Assembly (NCBI GenBank): GCA_018266735.1
Contig: JAFDZT010000002.1
Coordinates: 608,439 to 672,438 of the forward strand
Direction of reading: 5' to 3'
Length of the DNA stretch: 64,000 nt
DNA from: Bacteroidota bacterium
Lineage (GTDB): Bacteria > Bacteroidota > Ignavibacteria > Kapaibacteriales > Kapaibacteriaceae
Positions 1 to 7,940 of this stretch are shown one piece after another; the first letter of the stretch is position 1; every line of letters starts with the position of its first letter. The translations under genes and the position numbers were made by a program. The notes under the pieces were generated by a model that saw only the letters and a list, made by a program, of their open reading frames with translations, did no database searches and was not told the DNA's origin.

Positions 1-887
1 ATGCCCTGCTGCTGCCACACATAATCCTGGGCGATCTGCGGGAAGCGTCGTCGCAGCACACCATACGGGTGAACGGCCTTCGCACTCCAATACCACTGAA
101 AGAGTCGGATGCGCTGCTCATTGCCTGCGCGGGCCACGCAGATGGGAAGGACGACGTTGACGAGCAGTTCGCGACGCATGGCCGCACCTTCGCGAGCGAT
201 GCGTTCGCGTTCAGCCCGCTCCAGTGCTCCGAGCACATCGTCGATGGCAATGCTCGTGAACTCCTGCGCCATGCGCCCCATGGCCGAGCTCGACACGCTC
301 AGGCGCACGGCAGCGATCTCGCCCTCGTCCACCGGTCGATGTCGTTTCCGTCCCAACCGGTCCAGCCATGCCGATGCCATGGCCTGCACAGCGCCTGCCG
401 TCCCGACACGTCGGATGTGGACGTGTGCTTCGGCCGACGTGCGCAACAACCGCAACAGCGCGAAGTGTTGCAGTTCCTCGACGGGAAGTTCCGTGGCAAC
501 AGCGGACCGTTCGCGATGCAGTCGAATGCCGCGCCATAGGTCCGACGGATCGAGCACGATCGTCCATCGCGCATCGGGCACCGGTGCATCATCGACCAAC
601 ACCACATGCACCAACAGCGAGGCATAGCGTCGGTCGTGATGATGATCGTGCATCATCCAATCGCTGGCCTTGCGGTGGAACTCACCATTCCCCACGAAGA
701 CGGTACCGTTGTGCAGCACGGCCATGTCGCGAAAGTCCGGACCATCGTGCGCATTCACCAGTCCGGCCGCAACGATCTGCACCTCGTCGCCATTACTGCA
801 TCGCCACATGCGATGCGGGTCTGCAAGGATGGCCTGCACGGCGCGCTGCAGTATGCGTTCGGGTAGTTCGTGAACGTGATGTTGCAT
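1..887 (-). CDS. DUF2851 family protein, 3' end beyond window
   Basis: An open frame runs leftward from an ATG at 887 without a stop to the window edge, giving the first 295 residues. It is preceded by a textbook Shine-Dalgarno GGAGGT (complement of 893-898) five bases before the ATG, which fixes the start. The translation begins MQHHVHELPERILQ and contains NAHDGPDFRDM, then a GNGEFHRKASDWMMHDHHHD stretch and LLVHVVLVDD. This is the pattern of the DUF2851 proteins common in Bacteroidota, which are usually somewhat over 400 residues, so roughly the last third is missing. No biochemical function is established for the family. It lies 48 bases downstream of pyrF on the same strand and could share its transcript. 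Confidence 0.8.
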   Translation of the reverse strand, partial: MQHHVHELPERILQRAVQAILADPHRMWRCSNGDEVQIVAAGLVNAHDGPDFRDMAVLHNGTVFVGNGEFHRKASDWMMHDHHHDRRYASLLVHVVLVDDAPVPDARWTIVLDPSDLWRGIRLHRERSAVATELPVEELQHFALLRLLRTSAEAHVHIRRVGTAGAVQAMASAWLDRLGRKRHRPVDEGEIAAVRLSVSSSAMGRMAQEFTSIAIDDVLGALERAERERIAREGAAMRRELLVNVVLPICVARAGNEQRIRLFQWYWSAKAVHPYGVLRRRFPQIAQDYVWQQQG

Positions 888-935
888 GGTACACCTCCAA
901 CCATTGAAGTGCACATAGGGAGGAGCAACGTGACG

Positions 936-1688
936 TTAGGCGAGGAGGGCGGCGAGGCGCTCGGCCTCGACGCGGACGGTCGTGGCGAAGTCTTCGGTGG
1001 CGTCGATGTAGAGCAGACCGCGCGACACGTTGTACACGGCAGGTCCCGTCCCATTGGCACTGCGGATCGTTGCCGCATCGCCGCCTTGCGACCCTACCCC
1101 CGGCACCAAGAAGGGTGCGTCCGGGAACGATGAGCGAAGGGCAGCGAGCTCGGCCGCATGTGTGGCACCGACGACGAAGCCAATGTCGGCCCGACGTTCC
1201 CATGCAAGCGCCGTGCGCATCACGCGCTCGTAGAGCGGCTCTCCATCCACCATGCATCGCTGGAAGTCGTGCGAGCCCGCATTCGATGTGAGTGCGAGCA
1301 CATAGACCATTTTGTTCGGCACCGCAAGGAAAGGTCCCACGGAGTCCGAACCCATGTATGGGGAAACGGTAACTGCATCGGCCCTGAGATCGTCGAACAC
1401 CGCCTTGGCATAGGCGGCGGACGTATTGCCGATGTCGCCCCGCTTCGCATCGGCGATCACATAGCTCGTGCCGCACAGCTCACGCGTTGCATACATGGCA
1501 TCGATGCCTTCTCTGCCGTATTGCTCGTAAAAGGCCAGGTTGATCTTGAAACATGCGGCCACATGCCTCGTAGCGCCAATGATGGCCTCATTGAAGGCAA
1601 CGATGGCATCGGCACGGCCGCGCAGGTGGAGGGGGATCTTGGAAAGGTCTACATCGAGACCCACACACAGGCCGTTGGAAGGGATCAT
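936..1688 (-). CDS. pyrF: Orotidine 5'-phosphate decarboxylase (type 2)
   Basis: Cytosolic enzyme of the last step of de novo UMP synthesis, decarboxylating OMP. The 250-residue protein opens with LCVGLDVDLSKIP, has K48 in FKINLAFYE, and carries the catalytic D80-A-K82-R-G-D motif in the longer form typical of class 2 enzymes (DAKRGDIGNTSAAYA). SPYMGSDS and a C-terminal phosphate-binding region (VPGVGSQGGD) follow. It is slightly shorter at the N terminus than usual class 2 enzymes. The start at 1688 is supported by a perfect -7-like box TATCTTTG only four bases upstream and no Shine-Dalgarno, suggesting a leaderless transcript. The DUF2851 gene follows in the same direction. Confidence 0.95.
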   Translation of the reverse strand: MIPSNGLCVGLDVDLSKIPLHLRGRADAIVAFNEAIIGATRHVAACFKINLAFYEQYGREGIDAMYATRELCGTSYVIADAKRGDIGNTSAAYAKAVFDDLRADAVTVSPYMGSDSVGPFLAVPNKMVYVLALTSNAGSHDFQRCMVDGEPLYERVMRTALAWERRADIGFVVGATHAAELAALRSSFPDAPFLVPGVGSQGGDAATIRSANGTGPAVYNVSRGLLYIDATEDFATTVRVEAERLAALLA

Positions 1689-1692
1689 TCGA

Positions 1693-1700
1693 CAAAGATA
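1693..1700 (-). promoter_or_regulatory. -7-like box TATCTTTG of pyrF
   Basis: On the minus strand TATCTTTG matches the Bacteroidota TAnnTTTG element and is followed by TCGA and the pyrF ATG. No -33 TTTG is seen at the expected distance. Confidence 0.55.
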
Positions 1701-1715
1701 TCGCTCTGCTCGTTG

Positions 1716-1723
1716 TAAATTCT
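1716..1723 (+). promoter_or_regulatory. -7-like box TAAATTCT upstream of the DUF5117 protease
   Basis: TAAATTCT lies 22 bases before the ATG at 1746 and is followed by a ribosome binding site GGAGA at 1735-1739. It shares a 57-bp divergent intergenic region with the pyrF promoter. Confidence 0.35.
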
Positions 1724-1745
1724 ACGCCTCACTTGGAGAACATTC

Positions 1746-4202
1746 ATGCTAGTTCGGTCTTCCTCCGCCTTCCTTCTGCTTGCAGCGGCCTCTCTGATCA
1801 CTGCCTGTGGCTCGTCGGCGCAAACATCGTCGATGCCGCCAAAGGATAAAGACGGCGACGCGCCGAAAAAATCGATCAAGACCTACGACAAGGTCATCAC
1901 CAAGGAAACGGTCTCGGACTCCGGTCTGTTCATCGTCCACCGTGTGGATGAGAAGCTGTATTACGAGATCCCCACGTCCTTTCTCGGCAAAGAACTCCTG
2001 CTGGTCTCGCGCATCGCCAAGACGCCGCAGATCGGGTATGGCGGCGAGGAGCTAGGGACGCAAGTGATCCGCTGGGAGCGGAAGTTCGATAAGGTCCTGT
2101 TGCGTACGGTGTCGTATGAGAATGTGGCAGCCGACTCGCTTCCGATCGCACGCGCCGTCAAGGCGTCGAACTTCGAAGAGATCATCAAGGCCTTCCCGAT
2201 CCAGGCCTACAACAAGGACACCACGGCGGTGATCATCGATGTGACGGACCTGTTCATGGGCGACGTGGGCATTCTCACGCCGGGTAAGGAAACACGTTCG
2301 TCGTTGAAGATGGGCGGACTCGACAAAGAGCGCTCCTATATCGACTATGCACGGAGCTTCCCCACGAACATCGAAGTGGAGAATGTGATCACGTATTCGG
2401 CCGATGCGCCTCCGCAGAATCCGCAAACACGTACAGCGTCCTTTACCATGCACCACTCCATGGTGCAGTTGCCCGAGAAGCCCATGACGCCGCGTCTTGC
2501 CGATCCGCGGGTTGGGTTCTTTGCCTTGTATCAAACGGACTATGGCAGACCCGAGCCCGAGGCCGTGACGCGCCAATACATTCTGCGCTGGCGCCTTGAA
2601 CCCAAGGACACAGCGGCCTTTCTTCGCGGCGAGCTCGTGGAGCCCATCAAGCCCATCACGTGGTATCTCGATCCCGCAACTCCGCAACAGTGGCGCAAAT
2701 GGTTGCGCCTTGGCGTGGAGCGCTGGAACGAGGCCTTTGCTGCTGCAGGCTTCAAGAATGCCATTCGCTGCATCGATGCACCGACCAAGGAGCAAGACTC
2801 CACATGGTCACCCGAAGACGCACGCTACAGTGTGATCCGCTATTACCCGTCGCCGGTGGAGAATGCCTACGGTCCACAGATCCACGACCCACGCACGGGC
2901 GAGATCCTGGAGAGCGACATCGGATGGTTCCACAACATCATCAAGCGTCTCACGGCATGGTATTACACACAGGCCGTTGCCGATCCGCGCGCGCACAAGC
3001 TTCCCCTTCCGGACTCCGTGCTTGGTGAGCTCGTCTCCTTTGTTGCAACACATGAAGTGGGACATACACTCGGATTTCCGCACAACATGAAGGCATCAAA
3101 CGCCTACCCTGTCGACTCGCTTCGGTCACCATCCTTCACGTCCACCCACGGCACGGCTCCGTCCATCATGGACTATGCCCGCAACAACTACATCGCCCAA
3201 CCCGGTGATGGCGTCACGAACTTCTATCCGCGCATCGGAGAGTACGATCTGCACGTCACCAAGTGGGGCTATCGTCCCATCATCGGCGCAACGTCGAGCG
3301 ATGCCGAAGAGGACACGCTCCATCGTTGGGCACGTGCCGCAGAAACGAACAAGGCCTTGCGCTTCGGAGCGCAACAGTGGATGACCGTTGACCCGACCTC
3401 ACAAATGGAAGACCTTGGCGACGATGCGCTCAAGTCCGGAACACTTGGCATCGAGAACATCAAACGCGCCGTGAACAACCTCTACGATGCTGTCTACAAA
3501 GAGGGTGATTCCTTCGAGCAACTTGGCGACGTGTATAACGACGTGTTGGGTCAGTGGGGTCTCGAAATGGGACACGTTGCCTCCATCACCGGCGGTGTGG
3601 AGATCGATCGCAAGGTGTTCGGTGTTGCGGGGAATCAATACACTCCTGTTGCACGGGACCGACAGAAGGCCGCCGTCGATTTCATCGCCAAGAACGTCTT
3701 CGCCACACCCACCTATCTGCTCGAACCACGTATCGTAGGCGTTCTCTCCGCCACCGGCAACATCGAACGCATCTCCGGCATGCAGACCTCCATGATGCGC
3801 AGCCTGATGTCGAACGACAAGCTCGTCCGCCTCATCGCGCAACAAGCGCAACTCGGTACCGCAGCCTACAGTGTTGGTGAACTCTTTGCAGACCTCGATA
3901 AGGCCATCTTCGGGCAAGGTGGCAAGGCGGCACCGGACTACTATACGCGTGCACTGCAGCGTGCCTTTGTGCAAGCACTCATCGACAAGACAACGGAACC
4001 GCCAACCTCGCTGAGCTCAGACCCGTTCGCCTTCTTCTTCCGTGGACCGAACGTCTACAACACGGACGTGCGGGCCGTTGGTCGGGCCACGCTTTCCACC
4101 ATCCTTGCGCGTGTGAAGAAGTCGGGCGGTGACGAGATAACGAAGGCGCATAACGCAGACCTCGCGCTCCAGATCGAGCGCGCACTCGCAACGAACAAGT
4201 AA
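1746..4202 (+). CDS. Exported zinc metalloprotease lipoprotein, DUF5117 family
   Basis: The 818-residue protein has a lipoprotein signal (hydrophobic stretch ending LITACGSS, Cys as lipid anchor), so it should sit on an outer or inner membrane face. The N-terminal DUF5117-type domain contains repeated charged beta-rich segments. The central metzincin-like catalytic motif HEVGHTLGFPHN begins at about residue 436 and includes three histidine zinc ligands and the catalytic Glu; a downstream SIMDYARNNY segment fits the Met-turn. This architecture is the DUF5117/DUF5118/DUF4953 family widespread in Bacteroidota, whose substrates are unknown. A GGAGA Shine-Dalgarno precedes the ATG. A small membrane protein follows four bases after the stop. 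Confidence 0.88.
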   Translation: MLVRSSSAFLLLAAASLITACGSSAQTSSMPPKDKDGDAPKKSIKTYDKVITKETVSDSGLFIVHRVDEKLYYEIPTSFLGKELLLVSRIAKTPQIGYGGEELGTQVIRWERKFDKVLLRTVSYENVAADSLPIARAVKASNFEEIIKAFPIQAYNKDTTAVIIDVTDLFMGDVGILTPGKETRSSLKMGGLDKERSYIDYARSFPTNIEVENVITYSADAPPQNPQTRTASFTMHHSMVQLPEKPMTPRLADPRVGFFALYQTDYGRPEPEAVTRQYILRWRLEPKDTAAFLRGELVEPIKPITWYLDPATPQQWRKWLRLGVERWNEAFAAAGFKNAIRCIDAPTKEQDSTWSPEDARYSVIRYYPSPVENAYGPQIHDPRTGEILESDIGWFHNIIKRLTAWYYTQAVADPRAHKLPLPDSVLGELVSFVATHEVGHTLGFPHNMKASNAYPVDSLRSPSFTSTHGTAPSIMDYARNNYIAQPGDGVTNFYPRIGEYDLHVTKWGYRPIIGATSSDAEEDTLHRWARAAETNKALRFGAQQWMTVDPTSQMEDLGDDALKSGTLGIENIKRAVNNLYDAVYKEGDSFEQLGDVYNDVLGQWGLEMGHVASITGGVEIDRKVFGVAGNQYTPVARDRQKAAVDFIAKNVFATPTYLLEPRIVGVLSATGNIERISGMQTSMMRSLMSNDKLVRLIAQQAQLGTAAYSVGELFADLDKAIFGQGGKAAPDYYTRALQRAFVQALIDKTTEPPTSLSSDPFAFFFRGPNVYNTDVRAVGRATLSTILARVKKSGGDEITKAHNADLALQIERALATNK

Positions 4203-4206
4203 TGCA

Positions 4207-4467
4207 ATGAAGCCCTCCACGAAGATCGTCTGGCTTGGCTATGGTTCGGTGGTCCTCAGTATTGTCTGGGGTCTTCCCGGGCTTGCCTGTGGCCTCTATG
4301 CACTCCGTCTTGCCAAGGCAACAACTGCCGCACCAACGCCCATCGATCCGCGCACACGACGTGATATTCGGGGTGGCACACTGCTCGCTCGCGCCGGCAT
4401 CGTCCTCTCCGGCATCGTCATCGCCATGGTGCTCTACAGTTGGATCTCGAATGCCATCTTGTTGTAG
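4207..4467 (+). CDS. Small membrane protein, DUF4190-like
   Basis: The 86-residue protein has two predicted membrane segments, about residues 7-32 (VWLGYGSVVLSIVWGLPGLA) and 60-85. A basic loop between them contains IDPRTRRDIRGG. The arrangement resembles short DUF4190-type proteins, but no catalytic motif is visible and I do not assign a function. It starts four bases after the protease stop, so it is probably cotranscribed with it. The operon ends at the hairpin at 4493-4524. Confidence 0.6.
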   Translation: MKPSTKIVWLGYGSVVLSIVWGLPGLACGLYALRLAKATTAAPTPIDPRTRRDIRGGTLLARAGIVLSGIVIAMVLYSWISNAILL

Positions 4468-4492
4468 CACCATCATACCACGTCAATAGAAG

Positions 4493-4524
4493 AACGGCGA
4501 CCCTATTGGGTCGCCGTTGTTGTT
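4493..4524. terminator. Rho-independent terminator, probably bidirectional
   Basis: A perfect 11-bp stem (AACGGCGACCC / GGGTCGCCGTT) with a TATT loop is followed by GTTGTTTT on the plus strand. It lies between two convergent genes and touches the stop codon of the minus-strand gene. Confidence 0.85.
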
Positions 4525-4950
4525 TTACTGCTGTGCCGTTACCGACGGACCGACGTAGGCATCATCGCCAAACGCTAAGATCGCGGCCATGATCGGGAAG
4601 AAGATCCCCATGAGCACGCCAAAGGTCGTGTCCTTCCCAAAGCTCTTGGCAAGGTCAACGCTCGAGATGATCAGCACAGCCCACACTGCAAGAGTACCGA
4701 TGAACGGCATGATCCAGCTCGCAAGAAAGGCGACGATCCACACGGCCACCCACCAATTCGGTCTGCCGGTGATCTCGGCCCAGATCATCCAATTATAGAT
4801 CGGCACAAATCCCGTCCACATGGGCTTCCCGGCGCGTTCGAACAACCGTCCGAGACAAAAGCCCAAGTAAAGCCAAAACACAAGGCTAAAGACCGCGACG
4901 AAGGCAAGCGCCCCCATGATCAATGCCAAGACACCAGTTGAATCATCCAT
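4525..4950 (-). CDS. Membrane protein, DUF5684-like
   Basis: From the ATG at 4950 the product is 141 residues. It has a hydrophobic N-terminal segment (GVLALIMGALAFVAVFSLVF), a GRLFERAGKPMWTGFVPIYN segment and several further membrane helices. The KPMWTGFVPIYNWMIWAEI pattern is characteristic of the small DUF5684 membrane proteins, often described as signal peptidase I-associated. No catalytic residue is evident. A longer open frame to 5061 exists, but its extra N terminus is not hydrophobic and would cross the divergent promoter region, so I prefer 4950. A -7-like TATATTCG at 4984-4991 would give a leader of about 30 bases. Confidence 0.7.
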   Translation of the reverse strand: MDDSTGVLALIMGALAFVAVFSLVFWLYLGFCLGRLFERAGKPMWTGFVPIYNWMIWAEITGRPNWWVAVWIVAFLASWIMPFIGTLAVWAVLIISSVDLAKSFGKDTTFGVLMGIFFPIMAAILAFGDDAYVGPSVTAQQ

Positions 4951-4983
4951 GGAAAACCCCACTAACGATGATGAGTGATGGGG

Positions 4984-4991
4984 CGAATATA
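4984..4991 (-). promoter_or_regulatory. -7-like box TATATTCG of the DUF5684-like gene
   Basis: The minus strand reads TATATTCG 33 bases before the ATG at 4950. It is divergent from the TAATTTTC box of the plus-strand gene at 5027. Confidence 0.4.
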
Positions 4992-5014
4992 GCGACGGTC
5001 CGTGCCGAATCACG

Positions 5015-5022
5015 TAATTTTC
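5015..5022 (+). promoter_or_regulatory. -7-like box TAATTTTC of the MauE/DoxX gene
   Basis: TAATTTTC is followed by CGAC and the ATG at 5027, with no Shine-Dalgarno. The spacing is the same as at pyrF, fni and murD. Confidence 0.45.
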
Positions 5023-5026
5023 CGAC

Positions 5027-5470
5027 ATGCCATACATCACGCTTTTGTTCCGGCTCTTCATAGGCGGCTACTTCGCATTTGCCGCCGTCGAGAAGATCAT
5101 CGATCCTCTCGTCTTCGCAACGTCCATCAACAACTATCACATGATGCCCGAATCATTGGTGAACGCCTTCGCTCTGGTGATCCCGTGGTTGGAACTGCTG
5201 TGCGGACTGATGCTCATCGTCGGCTATAAGGTGCGCACGAATGCCGCACTCTGTGGCGCCATGACGGTGATGTTCACCATTGCCGTGGCATGGGCCGTGA
5301 TGCAAGGACTGCAGATCGACTGTGGTTGCTTTGGGGCGAAGGGTGGCGAGGAGGTAAGCTGGATGAAGGTGCTGAAGAACACCGGACTGTTCGCCATGTG
5401 TGTCTTCATGGTGCTCTTCCCAACTTCTGTACTGACCGTCGACGGATGGATGGAGCAGCGACGCGCATGA
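5027..5470 (+). CDS. MauE/DoxX-like redox-associated membrane protein
   Basis: The 147-residue protein has four membrane segments. It starts PYITLLFRLFIGGYFAFAAVEKI, the typical first helix of MauE/DoxX proteins. After the third helix it carries an IDCGCFG motif facing one side of the membrane, as in MauE-type proteins thought to assist disulfide or redox maturation of exported proteins. Its partner is not visible nearby. The stop overlaps the ATG of the next gene (ATGA), so the two are translationally coupled. That link to a methyltransferase-reductase fusion is unexplained. Confidence 0.8.
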   Translation: MPYITLLFRLFIGGYFAFAAVEKIIDPLVFATSINNYHMMPESLVNAFALVIPWLELLCGLMLIVGYKVRTNAALCGAMTVMFTIAVAWAVMQGLQIDCGCFGAKGGEEVSWMKVLKNTGLFAMCVFMVLFPTSVLTVDGWMEQRRA

Positions 5471-7314
5471 CCTCTGCTCCTTCTGCCGGCTATACCCTGT
5501 TCTCGCAACACCTTGGTCGAGAACCCATCGTCACCGATGGTTCGATGTCGATCGAGCTCACCCGTCGCGGCTATTCCGAACGTCCATGCGACCGCTACAA
5601 TCTTGCCCATCCGATCGTGGTGGAACGGATCTATGCGGACTTCCTCGAGGCGGGCGTCACGCTGTTGCAGAGCAACACGCAGCACTCGAATCGATACGCC
5701 CTTGAATCCTCGATGCTCTCTGCCCGTGTGCAGGAGCTCAATCGCAAAGGAGTGTGGCTTGCACGCACGTCCGCCCAAGGCAAGGCAGCCGTGGCCGGCG
5801 TGGTGGGTCCTACGGGACGTTTCATGCGCCCCCTCGGTCCCCTCGACCCTTCCGACCTTCATCAATGCTTCACTGAACAGATCGGTGCCTTGCTTGCATC
5901 CGGTGCAGACCTGATCATGCTGAAGTCGTTCATCGATCTTGATGAACTCGATATCGCCATTCATGCTGTGCGTGCGCTAAGCGCCGACGTGCCGCTGATC
6001 GCTCTGAAGTCGTTCCCCGAAGATGGGAGCGTGTTGGCCGGCTCGTATCCGAGTGATGTTGCTACGCGCATCACGGCGCATGGAGTGACGGTGCTTGGCA
6101 GTAACGGAACGGTTGGTCCGCAACGCATGCTCTCCATTGTAGAGTCGCTCCGGGTGAGCACTGTGCCGCTCTGTGCACAGCCCGACATCGGCATTCCGAC
6201 CATCATCGATGGCATTCCCACGTACAACGCCGAACCGCAGTATGTGGCAGAGGCCGCACGTCGACTCGTAGAGCACGGCGCCTCTGTGATCGGCGCCGAT
6301 GGCGGAGCCAGCGTCGAGCATATCCGCGCCATTGCCGATGCCGTGCGCGGATGCACCATCGGCAGCGCTCCCGTTTCCATCAAGCATGCACCGGTCGAAG
6401 TGACCACCGCTGTCGATGTTGATCGGCGCAGTGCGTTCCATCGTGGCCTCGGCAACCGGTTCTTGAGCACGGTGGAGCTTGACATTCCGCGTGGCCTCGA
6501 CATGTCGTCGGTGATCGATGGGGCGCGCTTCCTCAAGGATCACGGCATCGATGCCGTGAACATCAGCGATGGTGCCCGCGCACGACTTCGCATGAGCCCC
6601 ATTGCCATCTCGCACCTCGTGCAACAAGAGACCGACATGGAGTGCATCACGCACCTTGCCTGTCGAGATCGCAACATGGTCGGTCTGCAAAGCGAGGTGT
6701 TGGGTGCGTACAGTCTTGGCCTTCGCAACATCCTTGCCGTCACGGGCGACCCCACGCATATCGGCGACTTCCCGTATGCGACCAGCGTGTACGATGTGGA
6801 CAGTATCGGACTGGTCCGTGCACTCGGTCGCATGAACACCGGCAGAGATCTCGTGGGCAATCCGCTTGGCGACACGACGCAGTTCTGCATCAGTTGCGCC
6901 GTCAATCCGGCTGCCGAAGATCTCGAGCGCGAGATCGACCGGCTTGCCATGAAGGCCGCAGAGGGAGCGCACGTTGCGTTCTCGCAACCGATCTTCGACG
7001 AAGAGGTCCTTGCCACCTTCCTTGACCGCATTCGCCATATCGACATTGCCTTCATGGTGGGCATCATCCCACTCCGTACGCTACGCCATGCAGAGTTCCT
7101 GCATTATGAAGTGCCCGGCATGACCATTCCTGCATGGGTACGCGATCGCATGCGCGAGGCAGGCACAAGCACCGAACAAGCAACGGCCGTGGGCATCGAC
7201 ATTGCCGTGGAGTTCCTGCGCACCGTGCGGGACCGCGTGCAGGGTGTGTATCTGATGCCGCCATTCAAGAAATACGAAATCGCTCTCCGGATCCTCCAAC
7301 AACTGCAACCCTGA
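5467..7314 (+). CDS. Homocysteine S-methyltransferase-like / methylenetetrahydrofolate reductase fusion
   Basis: The 615-residue protein has the YitJ-type architecture: a homocysteine S-methyltransferase fold (about residues 1-300) followed by a MetF-like 5,10-methylenetetrahydrofolate reductase (about 310-615). The reductase half has the expected THLACRDRN, RNILAVTGDP and FSQPIFD segments and should make 5-methyl-THF with FAD. The methyltransferase half has lost its zinc site: the usual GxNC reads G211-S-N-G214 and the usual GGCC reads GAD278-G279. It probably no longer transfers methyl groups to homocysteine with zinc. The start at 5467 overlaps the preceding stop; the frame is open further upstream, but that sequence lies inside the DoxX gene. 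Confidence 0.85.
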   Translation: MTSAPSAGYTLFSQHLGREPIVTDGSMSIELTRRGYSERPCDRYNLAHPIVVERIYADFLEAGVTLLQSNTQHSNRYALESSMLSARVQELNRKGVWLARTSAQGKAAVAGVVGPTGRFMRPLGPLDPSDLHQCFTEQIGALLASGADLIMLKSFIDLDELDIAIHAVRALSADVPLIALKSFPEDGSVLAGSYPSDVATRITAHGVTVLGSNGTVGPQRMLSIVESLRVSTVPLCAQPDIGIPTIIDGIPTYNAEPQYVAEAARRLVEHGASVIGADGGASVEHIRAIADAVRGCTIGSAPVSIKHAPVEVTTAVDVDRRSAFHRGLGNRFLSTVELDIPRGLDMSSVIDGARFLKDHGIDAVNISDGARARLRMSPIAISHLVQQETDMECITHLACRDRNMVGLQSEVLGAYSLGLRNILAVTGDPTHIGDFPYATSVYDVDSIGLVRALGRMNTGRDLVGNPLGDTTQFCISCAVNPAAEDLEREIDRLAMKAAEGAHVAFSQPIFDEEVLATFLDRIRHIDIAFMVGIIPLRTLRHAEFLHYEVPGMTIPAWVRDRMREAGTSTEQATAVGIDIAVEFLRTVRDRVQGVYLMPPFKKYEIALRILQQLQP

Positions 7315-7323
7315 GGTTCTTCG

Positions 7324-7938
7324 ATGACACAGTACGACCCCTATCAACTGCAAGACCCGAATTACGTACCGCCCATCGAAGATGTGCGCGTTGGATTCGG
7401 TCCACGCTTCGGCGCCTTCCTCATCGATGCGCTTGCCTCCATTGCCATTGCCGTGATCGTGGCCATGATCTTCATGACCATGGGACTCAAACCGTCCATC
7501 TTCGGAGAAGAGGATTTGGATCAAATACTCTCCGTCTACAAGATGCTCGGCATTGGCGGTTCCGAGATGTCGATGATCATGGACTTCTTCGGCACCATCG
7601 TTGTCGCCTCCATTGTGGTCGCCTTTGCCTATTCCCTCATCGAGTTGATGTGGGGCACGTCGCCGGGCAAGATGACGCTTGGCTTACAGATCGCACGGTC
7701 AGATGGAACGCGCGGCGATCTTTCGCTCTATGCAAAGCGCTGGGCCGTGAAGCACATCAAGGATATCCTACAGTTTGCAGCGTTCATTGGTACCATCCAG
7801 GTGCTCGAGACCATCGGTGGCGTCTTGGGCTTCGTGATCTTCATCGGCTTCTTCTTCGTGTTCAGCGATTCGCGCATGACGTTGCATGATCGCATTGCAC
7901 AGTCGGCTGTTTTCCGCAAACGTGACATCAAGGGTTGA
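7324..7938 (+). CDS. RDD family membrane protein
   Basis: The 204-residue protein has a proline- and tyrosine-rich N-terminal tail. The RDD signature follows: an Arg in RFGAFLIDALASIAIAV (first helix with the conserved Asp), then a second helix ending LIELMWGTSPGKMTLGLQI, and a third helix before the terminal SDSRMTLHDRIAQSAV. RDD proteins are small bacterial membrane proteins; some have been linked to ion transport, but the role here is unknown. It lies nine bases after the fusion gene and two bases before the tryptophan dioxygenase ATG, so all probably form one transcript. Confidence 0.85.
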   Translation: MTQYDPYQLQDPNYVPPIEDVRVGFGPRFGAFLIDALASIAIAVIVAMIFMTMGLKPSIFGEEDLDQILSVYKMLGIGGSEMSMIMDFFGTIVVASIVVAFAYSLIELMWGTSPGKMTLGLQIARSDGTRGDLSLYAKRWAVKHIKDILQFAAFIGTIQVLETIGGVLGFVIFIGFFFVFSDSRMTLHDRIAQSAVFRKRDIKG

Positions 7939-7940
7939 TC

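Noticed and set aside
1158..1718. 186-codon plus-strand frame
   Set aside because: Antisense to pyrF, whose motifs are complete.
2052..2795. 247-codon minus-strand frame
   Set aside because: Antisense to the DUF5117 protease; composition not protein-like.
5977..7038. 353-codon minus-strand frame
   Set aside because: Antisense shadow of the methyltransferase-MTHFR fusion, with no recognisable protein features.
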